Shown here: positions 26,103 to 37,885 of the stretch, piece after piece
Layout of the letters: each line of letters opens with the position of its first letter
How positions within the stretch are numbered: the stretch's first letter is position 1
Assembly: GCA_019787685.1 (NCBI GenBank)
Contig: JAHNUO010000007.1
Location: 1,178,001 to 1,242,000 of the forward strand
DNA: 64,000 bases
Source of the DNA: Chiua virens
Taxonomy: Eukaryota; Basidiomycota; Agaricomycetes; Boletales; Boletaceae
Direction: 5' to 3'
Translations under genes and position numbers: made by a program
Notes under the pieces: generated by a model
What the model was told of the DNA's origin: nothing
The model's database searches: none
The model's input: only the letters and a program-made list of their open reading frames with translations

Positions 26103-26333
26103 CTTCGAACATCTTAGACTATGTATCGCTAGACTCTTCATTCTTGTTTGTTTGAATATTTAACGAAATGTAGCCTTAATTATGACTCGCCATGTATCTC
26201 GTACCAATCTATTTAATCGTTTTGTATGTAGCATTATAGCATCCATTCATATGTCATAAACTTAGCAGAAAGAGATATTGAAAATCGTGCTAGTATCAGT
26301 AGTGCCGTATTTTGCTTCTCCCCGTCATGTCTA

Positions 26334-27882
26334 ATGTACCCTATGACCGCCTACCGTTGCACTCGGTCTCGGATTCAGCCCGCTCACGCTCTCATTCACG
26401 CTCGCCACGTCGCCGCTCGTCCCACAAATCCAGCTTTCCTATCTTTTCGATACGTCCCACGAACGTGTTTCACAGCGTTCAAAGTCATCGTCCCACTTTT
26501 TGCCGTCGCTATCATCACCGGCTTGTTCCTCTACGAACCCCACATTGAGCTTGCATTTTACTCCCGGGAATGGATCCAACGCGAAATTACGCCCATCGAG
26601 CCTCTCCTGGGATGCTTCGATCCCAAGTTTGTGAGCCATGACTACAACATCTCCAAGTACGTTTACGGTCCCAAAGTCACCGAGCTCCATGCTGGCGTAC
26701 CCATGCGCTTCAACATGGACTGCTATGATTTTGCGGCGACCATCCGGTCACCAGTCGAACCCCAGGGACAAAGCCATGTATCTTTGCCCCCCGATGATCG
26801 CATCAACTACCATACCTACTGGCGCGTCGACCTCGCACCATTTGGCGAGCGACAGGAATACATGCTCAAATCATTTTTCGCGACACAAAACGTCGATACT
26901 GTTCATCTGATCATGTGGTCGAACGGAGACCTTGGTGCAAACCCGATCCTGCGGCGCTACTTAACCCAGTTCCCGGATGCATTCGAGCTGCGCGAGGCTG
27001 ATATCAAGGTGCTGGCGCAGGGCACACCGTTGGACGGGAGTGGTTTGTTGAATCTGAATGACAAGAAGGCCTGGGTGGACGGAGACCTTGTTCGGCTATT
27101 GGTCGTGTGGACGTATGGGGGTGTATGGATTGACATGGACTCGCTCCTCACGAGGGACCTCGCGCCTCTCCTCGAGCACGAGTTCGTTACACAATGGGAT
27201 TGCTACGGTATGTCCTCTCCTCTCGTCACTTCATCCCCTTCGTGTAGTTGCGTCGGTGTCGACGTTACTCTTGTTGTACCCACCCGACCACGTTTCTTGT
27301 TGATACCATCCATTCACGTATCCTCGCACCCACATAGACAAACCGTACCTAGCACTCAACGGCGCCCTTATGCATTTCCACAAACACTCGCCCTACCTCT
27401 GCGAAGCCTTCCACCTCATGGCCACCTCATCCCCACCCCGTGCCGGGTCGACCGACTGGGGCGCACTGCTCTACCTCAAACTCTGGCGCCGGCTCCTGGC
27501 CGCACACATACCTCCGTTCAAGATTTTGCCATTTTGCTTTAGTGACGGGCGGGCATGTCGATTGGATAATCGGCTGCCGGATCCGTTTGTGCCGGATAAG
27601 GATGTGGCGCGTGGGACGTGGACGACGGGGATGGGGAAAGGGACGGGGATGGGGGTGGAGGTGGGTGGGGTGTTGGATCAGACGTTGCAAAAAGTGTTTA
27701 TGGTGCATCTACACAACCAATGGGAGAAGGCGTTTCCACAGGGTGGGTGGGTTGAGAGGTTGTTGTTGACACGGTATGAAGAAAGGTTGGGGGACAGTCA
27801 GACCGTGCGTGAAGGTGAAGTGGAGGGGAGGATGATTAGAAGGGAGACGGATGCGTTGGGTTGGAGAAGTCAAGATCAATGA
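26334..27882 (+). CDS. Type II membrane glycosyltransferase with DXD motif (paralogue 1)
   Basis: Two exons, 26334-27207 and 27338-27882, join in phase. After a short cytosolic tail there is one signal anchor (VIVPLFAVAIITGLFLYEP), then a luminal domain with the sugar-nucleotide DXD motif in YGGVWIDMDSLL, preceded by DKKAWVDGDLVRLL. This is the layout of the GT32-like 'glycosyltransferase sugar-binding region containing DXD' family (Och1/Sur1 type), which acts in the Golgi on glycans or glycolipids. The paralogue at 37.9-39.3 kb has the same intron at the same codon and phase. The extreme N-terminus is ambiguous: a different frame starting near 26,327 (NVPYDRLPLHSV) looks just as natural, so a base may be missing or extra before 26,450. 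The substrate is unknown. Confidence 0.82.
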
Positions 27883-28894
27883 TTCCTGGTGGGTCTGGGG
27901 ATTTGTGATCTAAAATGGCTAATATTGGGCTCACCTCAAATTTCAAGGAGAAACTAAACTGATCTTAGAGACTACCTAATAAAGTCGGACACATGGAATC
28001 ACAACTAGCACCTTCTTTCTGATAGCCGTTTATTCGCTGTCTGGTACACATCGAGGCGTTGTGACGGATCTAAACCTGCTCGCCTTCAAAACACACGAAG
28101 TGAATCAACATCAGGTGACTCCCGTATACTGACGGAAATGGAAGTACGATTCAAACTATTTTCGTGGCCTACCTACTTATAACCTCGAAAGAGGGAGTGA
28201 GCACAAAATGGAATGCGGTCTATATTTGCATACCCACTCCATCATGGACTTGACACCTGTACTCCATACACCAAACGTCGTGTTTGAATGAATGAGTTGG
28301 AATGGTTACGACTCGGAAGAGTAGAACCTTCCTGTCGATCCCATAACCGCCGCAGGACTTGACCACTCAAGAATGCGAGACGTCTGAAAGAAAAAATTTG
28401 ACCAAGGTGGGCACCTGATTTCAATCATTTCAGTGTTTCCTTGCTCTGCTGGTGAGAATGATGATAAGTACTACAACCTAGGACTGGAGGTGTCTCGGTC
28501 AACCGAACCGGAGAAGCACCTGCCGGTCGAGTAAGTGTATTCCCCTCAACGGTCGTTATGCAATGGGTGTGTTCAACGGATTGAATAGTATTGCGTTGCA
28601 AGGTTGAGACCTCAAGGCTGAGACGTGGAAAAACTATTCGGACGGATGGTGCAGGCATGTTCCACTGAGGGAACCAGTCACAGGAAAAAGAATTCTGTTC
28701 TGAAACCAACCTCAAGTAACTACCGCTGTTTATACAACTTAAAGAAGAGAGCAGACGGAGTAAGGTAAGAAGGGGAAAGATACCCGAAGAAAAAACCAGG
28801 CATAAGCATGACTCTGCATGAGCCACATCGATCAGAGCGTCCCGCAGTTGGGAAGACGCAGCTGTTAACACAAGATGGTGTTTTACCCGCCAGT
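27883..28894. other. Intergenic between glycosyltransferase 1 and P450 1
   Basis: Convergent 3' flanks. Short ORFs only, no family match by eye. Confidence 0.4.
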
Positions 28895-31163
28895 CTAGGT
28901 TGGGTTCATTGACTCAGTGTTCGCATCAAGCCACCGATCCAGCATATCCACGTTCATCCCTAGTATTTTGGGTACGATCCTGCACGGGAACGGGACTGGA
29001 TGGCTACAAGCGATGCCCATCATCAAAAGCGACAAATCAGTATCAGTCAAGGATCTGACGTTGTTTCATCCGCTGTGATCACTCACATTGCGAAGCCACT
29101 CGTAAACGCAGGTTCGACAACCACTTCGGACCCCGTCTCGTCGAGGGGCTTCAGGATCTTGAACACTGCTAGCACCCGGACCATCACGGACCACACAGAG
29201 ATCTCGGCAAAATGACGTCCGGCGCACATACGCCGACCGAAGCCGAATACGATGCGGTCGGTGTCGTTGGGTTTGAGGGTGCCGTCGTCGTTGAACCAGC
29301 GCTCGGGAAAGAATGCGTCTGGGTTGGGGTACCTAGTTTCATTGTGGGCCATAGCCCTAGATGTGATGGATTCCAAAAAACGAGCTATCAGAAATATTGT
29401 AAAACAATGACAGTAAAAGACTACTGACCACACGTTTGGAAAAATGAGAGCGCCTGAGTACAGGAATGAATAAATCTAGTCGCTTAAAGGGATTGTGGAC
29501 TTGTGATTCACCTTTAGGAATGCGGAATCCGTTGTACACGTCTTCGTCCGTAGCCGCATGAGGGGCGGCTGCGAGGTTAACACGCATGAGCGACATACTG
29601 ACGAACGAACGGAATTACTCACACAGCGGGAGCACGGGGCAGCATCGGAGAGTCTCCCGATAAATGGCATCAACGTAGGGCAACAAAGGGCGATCGTCCA
29701 TAGTCGGCAATCGAGCCTTCCCTACGACAGCTTCGATTTGTGCTTGGGCCTTTTGCTGCGCTGATGGGTTCAGCATCATCATCAGGAAAAAATTCAACAA
29801 GACCGAGTGAGACTAAATTGTGGGATAGAATCATTGACGTGGAACTATTATCAATAAATCACGCCGCTCACCGTGTCCGATGCAGCTAAGGAATGTCGAG
29901 GAATTTGAGTTAGAAGAAAATCGACGGATAAAATGATGTGCACCGAAAAAAGCGGTCGCACAGGCCCCCTTGAGTTCTCTCATCCATACTTCGTCCGATT
30001 CCGTGCCCTTGTCCTTCTTGATGTCAAGTAGTGCGTCATGTACCATTGACGCCGCATTACTATGGCTGCGCTTTACAAGTATTGACTAGGTGGATGAGGC
30101 TGAACGCAATCAGACCTTACCACTCTTTTCAACGCGTAGTCGAATGTTTTTTCAACATAGCGTTTGGCAAGCTCGCTTGAAATCGTCATTTCCTTTTTGA
30201 ATGACATTCCCGGGAGCCATGATGGGAGGCTCAGCACTAGCAGAAAGGTTGAGTACCATAATGAGACGGGCATGGAATGCACCCACAGATCGGAAAGGTC
30301 TCGACGATGAATGCCGTATCGGGACGCACCACGGAGAGCGCAATTTCTTGCACCTTGGTAACGAGCTTGAAGAGTTCGTCGTGCTGAGATGGGGGATCAT
30401 AATCATACGTGCCCTGTAGAATGACAGAGGCTGTATATCTATACCAAACGTTGAATTATTGTTGCTTCCGAGTTGAAACACGTACTCAAATAGATGTTCA
30501 CGAAATTGTTCAGGGTGCGCGAACAGCCGTCTGAGGAGCTGACATGACTTGCGATGTTGAAATGGCAAGAATCTTGAGACTGCTCCGAGCCGAAAGGTAT
30601 GATGGAAAAACCGTCTGTGGAGTCGCCACCTGTCGCCGTAGGACAAGAGACCGGTGTTCCATTCTACCCCACACCTACAAACGAAAGCTTGTCAAAGTTT
30701 GCCATCCAAAGACATGAGTAGTGGGCGTACAACTCGTTGGTGATGAAGTAAGGACGGTCCGAGTTGTTCGAGGAATGGTTTTCAAGTAACTCCTTTGCGA
30801 TCTTTTCCGAATTTATGATGATGATGTCCTTTCCCAAAAGCCGAGAATAAACTATATCACCTAAAGAGTATCTGATGTGAGTAGAAACTATCACCTCACA
30901 TGCCATTTCTTACCATAGGTCTTTGCCCACTCGCGATAGGTCAACCATGGCGCATCAGTGTTAATTCCGATGACATTTCCGACCCACGGCACACCAGGAG
31001 GACCAGGTGGTAATGGAAGAGAGGATCTTGAACTCCCCAGACATCGTCCACCAATGTAGATAACCGCGATTGACCCAAGGGCAATGGCGTATACGATAGC
31101 TGAAGTAATCATGACGAGACAACGAGAATAACTGCAGAACCCCAAAACTTGGCATTGCTCCAT
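28895..31163 (-). CDS. Cytochrome P450 monooxygenase (paralogue 1)
   Basis: A multi-exon, apparently intact microsomal P450. It starts at the ATG at 31163 with a membrane anchor (ITSAIVYAIALGSIAVIY) and the proline hinge PPGPPGVPWVGN. Helix C is WRLHRRFFHHTF. The I-helix oxygen-activating motif AASDTS spans an intron near 29,870. ExxR lies in YRETLR, PERW in the meander, and the heme-binding loop FGFGRRMCAGRH sits near 29,210-29,250 with its Cys ligand. The C-terminus ends at 28895 after a final intron (GTGAGT). Eight or more short introns all keep frame. The sequence style fits fungal class II P450s often annotated as O-methylsterigmatocystin oxidoreductase-like. It needs NADPH-P450 reductase, and the substrate is unknown. 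It is closely related to the P450 at 55-57 kb. Confidence 0.88.
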
Positions 31164-31390
31164 TTTATGGACGCCTCATGGACGTATCCATTTCGAGAGA
31201 TCACTAATTCATTGGTTCAGGAGTGACGTTAGCTGCAAGTCAGCAAGTACTTAATGTCTTAATTGTTGGGTAATGCACCTTTCCCAAAGAGTTAGCGAAT
31301 GGATTGAATTCAAAAGCGTTTAAGTACCTGCGATATTTCAGTGCAAATTGTCTCCTGATCGGCGCCGCTAAGTAAAGTGAAACCTGCAAG
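31164..31390 (-). promoter_or_regulatory. 5' flank shared with P450 paralogue 2
   Basis: About 200 bp upstream of the ATG resemble the same region of the other P450 (57,286-57,490). Both contain a GTTGGGTAA block followed by TAGCGAATG and TTTAAGTACCT. The whole promoter was evidently copied with the gene. No TATA box can be assigned with certainty. Confidence 0.55.
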
Positions 31391-33214
31391 TACGTCAATT
31401 GACATTGCCGCCGGATTTGGGCAGTCTCAAATCTGTGTGGATATCCCTAAGTCGAGTATCGCAAGGAACACAATCCAGGATCTCGCCACCTATTTACGCT
31501 GAGCGTTTGTATGCATGGCCATGTAGACACCAGTGCGAGCAAGTTACTGTCCGCAATACACAGACCGCTGAAAATTCTTCTGTAATTGGCGGAGGTTGCC
31601 AAATGCTGTGGATGGGCGAAGCATGCCATGTCCAAACGCGCGATCGACGCTGTCCAAGGGTGAAATTCCGGGCAGATTCTTGGTATTGATGACAAACTAG
31701 GTTAAGGATCCCAGACTCTGGGTAAGGATACGCGTCAGGTCTCCACATATTGTGTCAAACTTTCTTTCAGAGGATTTCGGGGTAAGATGGTATTGGCCAT
31801 GGGGTCTTCATGGCACCGGCGAGAGTTGAGTACGATTCAGAGACAGCACCAGGTGGCTCCACGTCAAGGAAAGTACTTAATGATGCGTCCCGTTCGAGAG
31901 GCGGCATTTTTTTCACTACATTATGAGACGTGTTTAGGAAACAGAGTCCGAGACAGACCCGGGGTTCACCGATACGGAATCCTTTTACGCGTTACGCCCA
32001 TGCACCGCATGTTCTCCGATTAAACATACCTACTATCATAGATACGGCCTACTTATGCGATCTTCAGTGCCAGTGTATATTTACTCGAGCAAACTTAAGT
32101 ATCTCCTTGCTTCTTTTATTTCTGAATCGACCACCCGCCTCCCGATCGTTTCACAAGTTCTAAGTAACACCGAGGCTCTTTTTTTCCCTTTTCATCCCAA
32201 CTTCCGGGCTTTGTTCGGGCACCATCCGACCAAAGACCTGACCAGTGACTATCAAGGACTCGGATCGCGCTTTCCGTATCTCTCCGGCCATCATCTTCTC
32301 CGAGTCTCCCGTCTTTAATCTATTATCTTTTTCCAATATCACACTTATATAAGTAAGTCGAAGGCGGAAAAACTCAGTTATTTCGCTAGATTGGTGGAAT
32401 CCCGGCCCATGCCGGTGATGCATTACATGTGACAGACCCGAGCGTATCTTGAAAGGCATATATATCTTGCTCGATATTTTATTAAACGCGAGTTCAACGC
32501 ATCTCATTTTAACAGGTGCTATCATCTTACCGAATGTTTGGTCAGTGCATACATTTTGTTCTGTCCGTCATTCGAACTCACATCCTTCAGGGCGATGATC
32601 CGAAGTGAGGAAAAGTCCGACAAATTCATCCACGCATATGCGTAGGCAGACACTTCGCAGGCGTTTCCCTGTAGCTGACTTTCTCCATGGTTTTGATCGC
32701 GTTTCACATATTACGTCCAACAGACGAGGATGGTGTTGAAGTCGATGTGGTTCCAAAATTTATGAATGGTGCCACAGTGAGTCATTCCTTGAACCTCCTA
32801 GAGTTTGACATGGATTCAGGGTGACTCTGCTTGCAGGCACCCGGAGCCATTTCCGTACAGACTCGAACCCAGGATACCTGCTGCTAAATTGGAGCAGCTT
32901 ATCCATGCTACTACATAGTAGTGGTTTCTAGAACTTGGAGTATGGTGCCGCAACAGCAATAACAATGGTGATTCTGTTCCCATGATGAGTGGTGACTTCC
33001 TGAATCAGATTGTACATGCATTCTACAACTTTGATATGATCCATTGGTGAAATGAAGTACTCGGAGTTGCGTGCATAGTCATCATGTACCTCCAGCAAGC
33101 TACATGCCACTAGTATGTATTCCATCAAGTTCCAGTTGCACATTCATGATAATTAGTACCGGTCCTTCAAGTTGTGCCTTTGTGAACACAATCGACATTC
33201 AAGTTACATATGAT
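31391..33214. other. Gene-poor stretch of about 1.8 kb
   Basis: No supported gene. A segment at about 32,830-32,900 carries a B-box-like GGTTCGAGTC on the minus strand but does not fold as a tRNA. Confidence 0.4.
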
Positions 33215-35437
33215 TCACGCTAATAACACAACACGCTCCTCCGCTTCACACTTCATCCACGCAGCTTCAACAACAAGACCGACACCGACTCGCTCGCTGA
33301 CACGAATATCATCATGGGTCTCCTGTACTGCCATTACGTGCAGCATACACCCATAATAATGTTCCCCCCACATAGTCGAGTCACAAAGTCCTCTAAGTCC
33401 ATCGCATCGCGACAGGACAATGAGTTCGAGGATAGTTTTTGATGGCGTATTGATGGGTAAGATGATACGTCCAGCATAATGCGGAGTGACTTGATTGATG
33501 GGAAGGATATGAAACACCGTGTGAGCCGTTGCTCTGTCTAACATGTCGCCCATTTTCAAAACTTGAAAACGTGCACATTGCGTACGAAAGATGAGTGTTC
33601 CTCTTGGGGCCAGGAAATCAAGAACAAGGTCGCTCGCACGACTCTCAGGTGCTGAATACTTGAATGGTGAGGTCCCGTCTGGGTTGACTGAGCTGTCGAC
33701 GTTCCAACTGGGTGGAATTCGATCAACATGTAGACGGACAACGGACCCGTCGTGGTCAACTAGATTCCAAGCGGTAACGAACGACTCCGCAGGAAGTGGG
33801 TGGGGAGCGCTATCGGTTCCGTCCAACATTTGTGACTCGATTCCATAGTTCACTGCGCCTTTCCACCCAGACCACGCCCACGAGGGCCAGCTTGAGCGCT
33901 CCCCATTGAGCCCGATCCGTCGAGTATGCATTGCATCAAATCTGGGCTGCCACAACAGAGAGAGATCCAAATTCCTTATCCACATCCCATATCGAAAGGC
34001 TTCCTGGGGATTACTCCCGGAAGGCTCGAGGATCGTGGTCATCACGTTTGTCAGTGCCATTGCTGCAGCTAGTACATCCGAGTCAACCGTTAAATTGCGT
34101 GGGGTGTATTGTTCAATGACGTCCTCGTAACCTCTAACATTCATCTCAGCATTTGAATATGGGACGAGGGGGAAGTTATGTGCTCTGGAGTGACACATTG
34201 GATGGGAGGACCTTTTCGTTGTTTGAGTCTCCACGACCACATCTTCACATTGAACGCCTTGCTCGCACTCGAAATATACCTGGTGTTTCGTGAAGTACAA
34301 TCGACGGGTTGAAAGTATAACTTCCTGGAATGTCCAACCTCGCGTATTCCAGACCGTGTCGTTAACTACTTCCAATGGCGAGGGTAGGGGTATCGAAAGA
34401 TGGAGTCCTTGGACACATTCGATATGTTGGTTGTGTATCCGTGATCCCGCTCTCATACCCGGAAGCCTGTTCCGAACACTGGCTCCACTTGCAGCGATTA
34501 TCACGAGTGTAGCTCGACCATAGACGCGATCCATGATGGATATCTGCATAGCCTTGTCCTCCTGGCTGTCTTGAAGAATACACAAGGCATCCACCCACAA
34601 GTAACGTTCACCGATCTGGCGGGCCAGTTCAATGGCATCAACAATGGTCGCCGGGAGCTTGGATACTTTGAGCCCTGCGGGACGATTCCGTGAGACAGCA
34701 TTTGCCGTTGATGTCCAATAGTATTCCCCAGGTCCTCCCCAGACGTAGCTGAGAGCCAGGAATCGACAGTTTCGAGGTGCATGAACGACGGCCATCTGCA
34801 TCACATCAATCATCCTGACGAACGCGGGTAAGTCCTTAATTCCAGACTTCCACCACATAGTCCCGCATGTTTCTCCATGTACTTGTTCGCAAAGGTTCAT
34901 CCACCGTTTGATCAAACGGACGTCCACATTATCCGGGATTCTGCGCCCGTGTAGATCCTTCGGTCGAGCGACTTTGCGAGAGTCTTCCTCTAACAATTGT
35001 ATATCCAAATAAAGAACCGCTTTGGCAGCTATCAAGGAGGCGGATATGTCAAATGGACGGGGTGATGCGTGGATATATAGCCGGTGCGCATCCTTCTTGC
35101 TAAGACCAGGATCGAGGGTACCGCATCCACGTGCGGATATAGAACAGTGGACTCCCTGAACGTCCGTGTTGGGGAAGTTGTCCAAACGCCAACGGCGACG
35201 GATCAGGTCAACGACAAGCCGACAAAATGTACAGCGACCGCTCTTCTTGGTAATGTCCTGAAGAGTGCCGAGGGGACGCATTTTATCCTCTGGAAGCCCC
35301 TCTTGTAATAGTTTCTTAAAGTCTAATGCAGCGCATGTTGTACAGAGCGTCGTCTCTGGGGTGGACGCGGGTGTATGCTTTGCTCGAACAGACATGGACA
35401 GGAATTGTTCTCGAAGTCGTCCAATTAACCCAGACAT
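33215..35437 (-). CDS. HET-domain protein (heterokaryon-incompatibility type)
   Basis: A single uninterrupted exon encodes 740 aa. The N-terminus has a Cys pair region (LCTTCAALDF, then CTFCRLVVDLI). The central HET core is complete: FLALSYVWGG, then IELARQIGERYLWVDALC followed by ILQDS, then RATLVIIAASG, and later TRGWTFQEVILSTRRLYF. HET domains in fungi trigger cell death or growth arrest upon contact with incompatible partners, and many family members are NLR-like accessory genes. This one carries no visible NACHT, ankyrin or WD repeats, so its partner or trigger is unknown. The lack of introns stands out against the intron-rich neighbours and is common for this family. It lies between two glycosyltransferase-P450 neighbourhoods. 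Confidence 0.9.
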   Translation of the reverse strand: MSGLIGRLREQFLSMSVRAKHTPASTPETTLCTTCAALDFKKLLQEGLPEDKMRPLGTLQDITKKSGRCTFCRLVVDLIRRRWRLDNFPNTDVQGVHCSISARGCGTLDPGLSKKDAHRLYIHASPRPFDISASLIAAKAVLYLDIQLLEEDSRKVARPKDLHGRRIPDNVDVRLIKRWMNLCEQVHGETCGTMWWKSGIKDLPAFVRMIDVMQMAVVHAPRNCRFLALSYVWGGPGEYYWTSTANAVSRNRPAGLKVSKLPATIVDAIELARQIGERYLWVDALCILQDSQEDKAMQISIMDRVYGRATLVIIAASGASVRNRLPGMRAGSRIHNQHIECVQGLHLSIPLPSPLEVVNDTVWNTRGWTFQEVILSTRRLYFTKHQVYFECEQGVQCEDVVVETQTTKRSSHPMCHSRAHNFPLVPYSNAEMNVRGYEDVIEQYTPRNLTVDSDVLAAAMALTNVMTTILEPSGSNPQEAFRYGMWIRNLDLSLLWQPRFDAMHTRRIGLNGERSSWPSWAWSGWKGAVNYGIESQMLDGTDSAPHPLPAESFVTAWNLVDHDGSVVRLHVDRIPPSWNVDSSVNPDGTSPFKYSAPESRASDLVLDFLAPRGTLIFRTQCARFQVLKMGDMLDRATAHTVFHILPINQVTPHYAGRIILPINTPSKTILELIVLSRCDGLRGLCDSTMWGEHYYGCMLHVMAVQETHDDIRVSERVGVGLVVEAAWMKCEAEERVVLLA

Positions 35438-36060
35438 TACGCGGTGGTGTTTGGAAGGGCAAGGGAGAATTTAGACAAACTGCCGTCAAGGTTCCTAAAT
35501 GCAAAATGATGCTAATTTCAAGATATAGTAGTTAATCAAATGAAGGAAACGCAGACCTTCAAACTACAGGAGCCCTGGGGTCCGGTGGGGACGCGTGCTA
35601 ATGGCAGAATGATTCGATAGTAAACTTTTCAAGACCAAGTACTGAGCGAGGTCGCGGTATCGCTTCAAGCTACTGAAAGGGAAATTCTGGACGTGGGAAA
35701 TTGGTGTCAGTCATCTACCGTCGTGTCATAAATCCAGGTTGGCGCCCCGAGTCTTATGACTCTTATTTCTATTATTCCTCTGAGAATCTTCAGATGTCAA
35801 AGACCAGTACATTTTGCCAGTCTCCGAGGCTGAGGAGTTCGAGCCTTCAATTCAAAGGCTGGCATGGATTGCCACTGCCGGCTGATCTGATGCACGAGTG
35901 GCGCTGGAACGGGTACGCAAGTGAACATGTGGAATCGCGCTCAAAATACAACTGGGCACCAACTAGAATGCCAGTACGTGCACCGAGTCTGACATGCGCG
36001 ATTGGCTGCGTTGAAACGTTGATTTTTGTATGTATTGCATTCCCGTATATCCGAGTCGGA
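35438..36060. other. Intergenic upstream of HET gene
   Basis: Contains the HET promoter and spacer. Nothing else is recognised. Confidence 0.4.
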
Positions 36061-36079
36061 CAATAAGTGCAAAGTCTCG

Positions 36080-37060
36080 AACCTTCCTCCCAGCTCCCTC
36101 CCAGTCCTCCTGCCTTACTGTGGATCGGGAATGTCGTCGGAGTCGATGCGAGTTTTCCGTCGTTGACTTCAGGTGACTGGTAAAAACATACGGTACAGAC
36201 CGGTCCGTATGTACGCCGCATTGTACGGTAAGGGTCGGACGTGCTCGGAATTGCGGTATCACTTACATAGATCACTCTAGGTGATCTTGACTTTTCAGAA
36301 AGGCATCCTTATCATCAATTCGGAAAAGCTCAAGGAACGAATAGGCCATCACCACCACCAACTTGCCGGTCTTGTTTTCGTGTTGTACACTATCAGGCCA
36401 ATACGTCTCAGGCATTAGGTTTCAATTCTGTATTTCTGCCGTATGGGGACGCATGGTGACTCCACAGGCGATTTCCCCCTTAAACCTTGTGAAGTGAGGC
36501 GGTCTCTAGATCTTCGCCTGTTCATGCATTACAAAGGCATCTCAGCTCTTCCGACGGTTGCTCCATACTCTGGAACAACTCAGTGACCACGTCTTCGAGT
36601 ATCTCATCATCGCCTCTGTCGCTCTGGTGAGCGCTTACTAATATAATCCTCGTTGAGAAGGACGAATCAGTGGACATCTAGTGAAATTGTAATGCCGGCT
36701 GTGACCTTCGACTGTCGCGTACATTCTCTGTATGTGAGCGGTTCCCTCTTCTGTCATTACAGATTTTCTTTATTAGTATCCTCCTAGTGCTCAAGATCCC
36801 GTCATGATTGCCTGGTATGTCATTATCAAAAAGAGGACGATGATCACGCGCCGATGGTTTGTTCCACGATGTCGAGGTTGAACAACAAGTCACGCGGCCG
36901 TCCAAGTATCCAATCCACGCGTTTCCTCCTCGACGGTAAATGAGAGACAATGGATCCATTGAATTCGACGACATTGAAAACATCGCATCTAAATTTGGTC
37001 GGCGCATCTGTGCCGGCAGACATTTGCAGACGTGTTCATATCGTTTGCGATTCCCAATGG
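36080..37060 (+). pseudogene. Degenerate cytochrome P450
   Basis: Read on the plus strand, P450 landmarks appear in the right order but in broken frames. First comes a proline-hinge piece (PPSPPALLWIGNVVGVD, about 36,100). Then come GILIINSEKLKE (about 36,305), LPYGDAW-stop-LHRRF (about 36,440), QLFRRLLHTLEQLSDHVFEY (about 36,545) and, after a large loss, a meander piece leading to the heme loop KFGRRICAGRH (about 36,985-37,020). In-frame stops, frame changes and the loss of helices F to K make it non-functional. It is related to the two intact P450s but more diverged. It lies on the same strand as, and directly upstream of, glycosyltransferase paralogue 2. Confidence 0.82.
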
Positions 37061-37885
37061 CTTGGCTGTATTGGTGATCTTAGTCCCTCGATGAGAATGA
37101 AACAATGACAATGAACCCGCTGTGTAAATAACGCTCGTTTATGGTTCCTCGTGCAAGCTCGCTGATGGCTCGAACAGACATTCCAAACAGATATTCCCTT
37201 CCAGTTCGCTGCAGGATCGGTTGAGTGACTAGAGCAACTTTTATCAAATTTTTGCCTCTAAGACCGTACGATTCAGTACGACATAAGAAGGATCACGCCA
37301 ATGACGGGGATAAGCGGACTCGGACAACAGGATTAGATGTCGTCCGAGTATATAGGAAAGAATATAAAGATTGCTGTGTTTGTATCTCAATGTGCAGCAA
37401 CTTATAGATGGACGCGTTATCATGGTATTTCCCCTCGAATCAAGTTGCAGTGTGTGTGGAATGCAAAGTCCCAGACCTTCGAACTAATATTGCCACGGGT
37501 TGCCAAGGGCCCTTGCTGCACTCCCACCGAGTCCCACGTCACAATGGTCTACATAGTTAAATGTGATAATGTCTCTGCAATCGTCGACAAGTACACACAA
37601 TCCCACGTCAGGGTCCAATCAGAATTTATGTAATAGGTGTACTTGTTCCCTGTCGAGTGGACTGGGCCAATGAAAGATCAACGTGGCAACATGTCAGTAG
37701 GCTAGGAACCAGTCCATCGGGTCGACTGGATTCAACAGCAGTACGTAGTACAGTACTACAACTATTATTTTGTTGTGAACGCTTCGTGTGATCTTGCTAC
37801 TGTTTCGGAGGTTGCTCGGTTACCGAATGGAATCCCACGTATCTGTAAGTTTTCCGGATATTGACAGCACATTGGGTGAGATATT
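37061..37885. other. Intergenic upstream of glycosyltransferase 2
   Basis: Spacer with the promoter of the next gene. No coding signal is supported. Confidence 0.4.

Noticed and set aside
32830..32910. tRNA-like segment with a B-box (GGTTCGAGTC) on the minus strand
   Set aside because: A short hairpin is present, but the T-arm does not pair, the A-box is poor and no acceptor stem closes.
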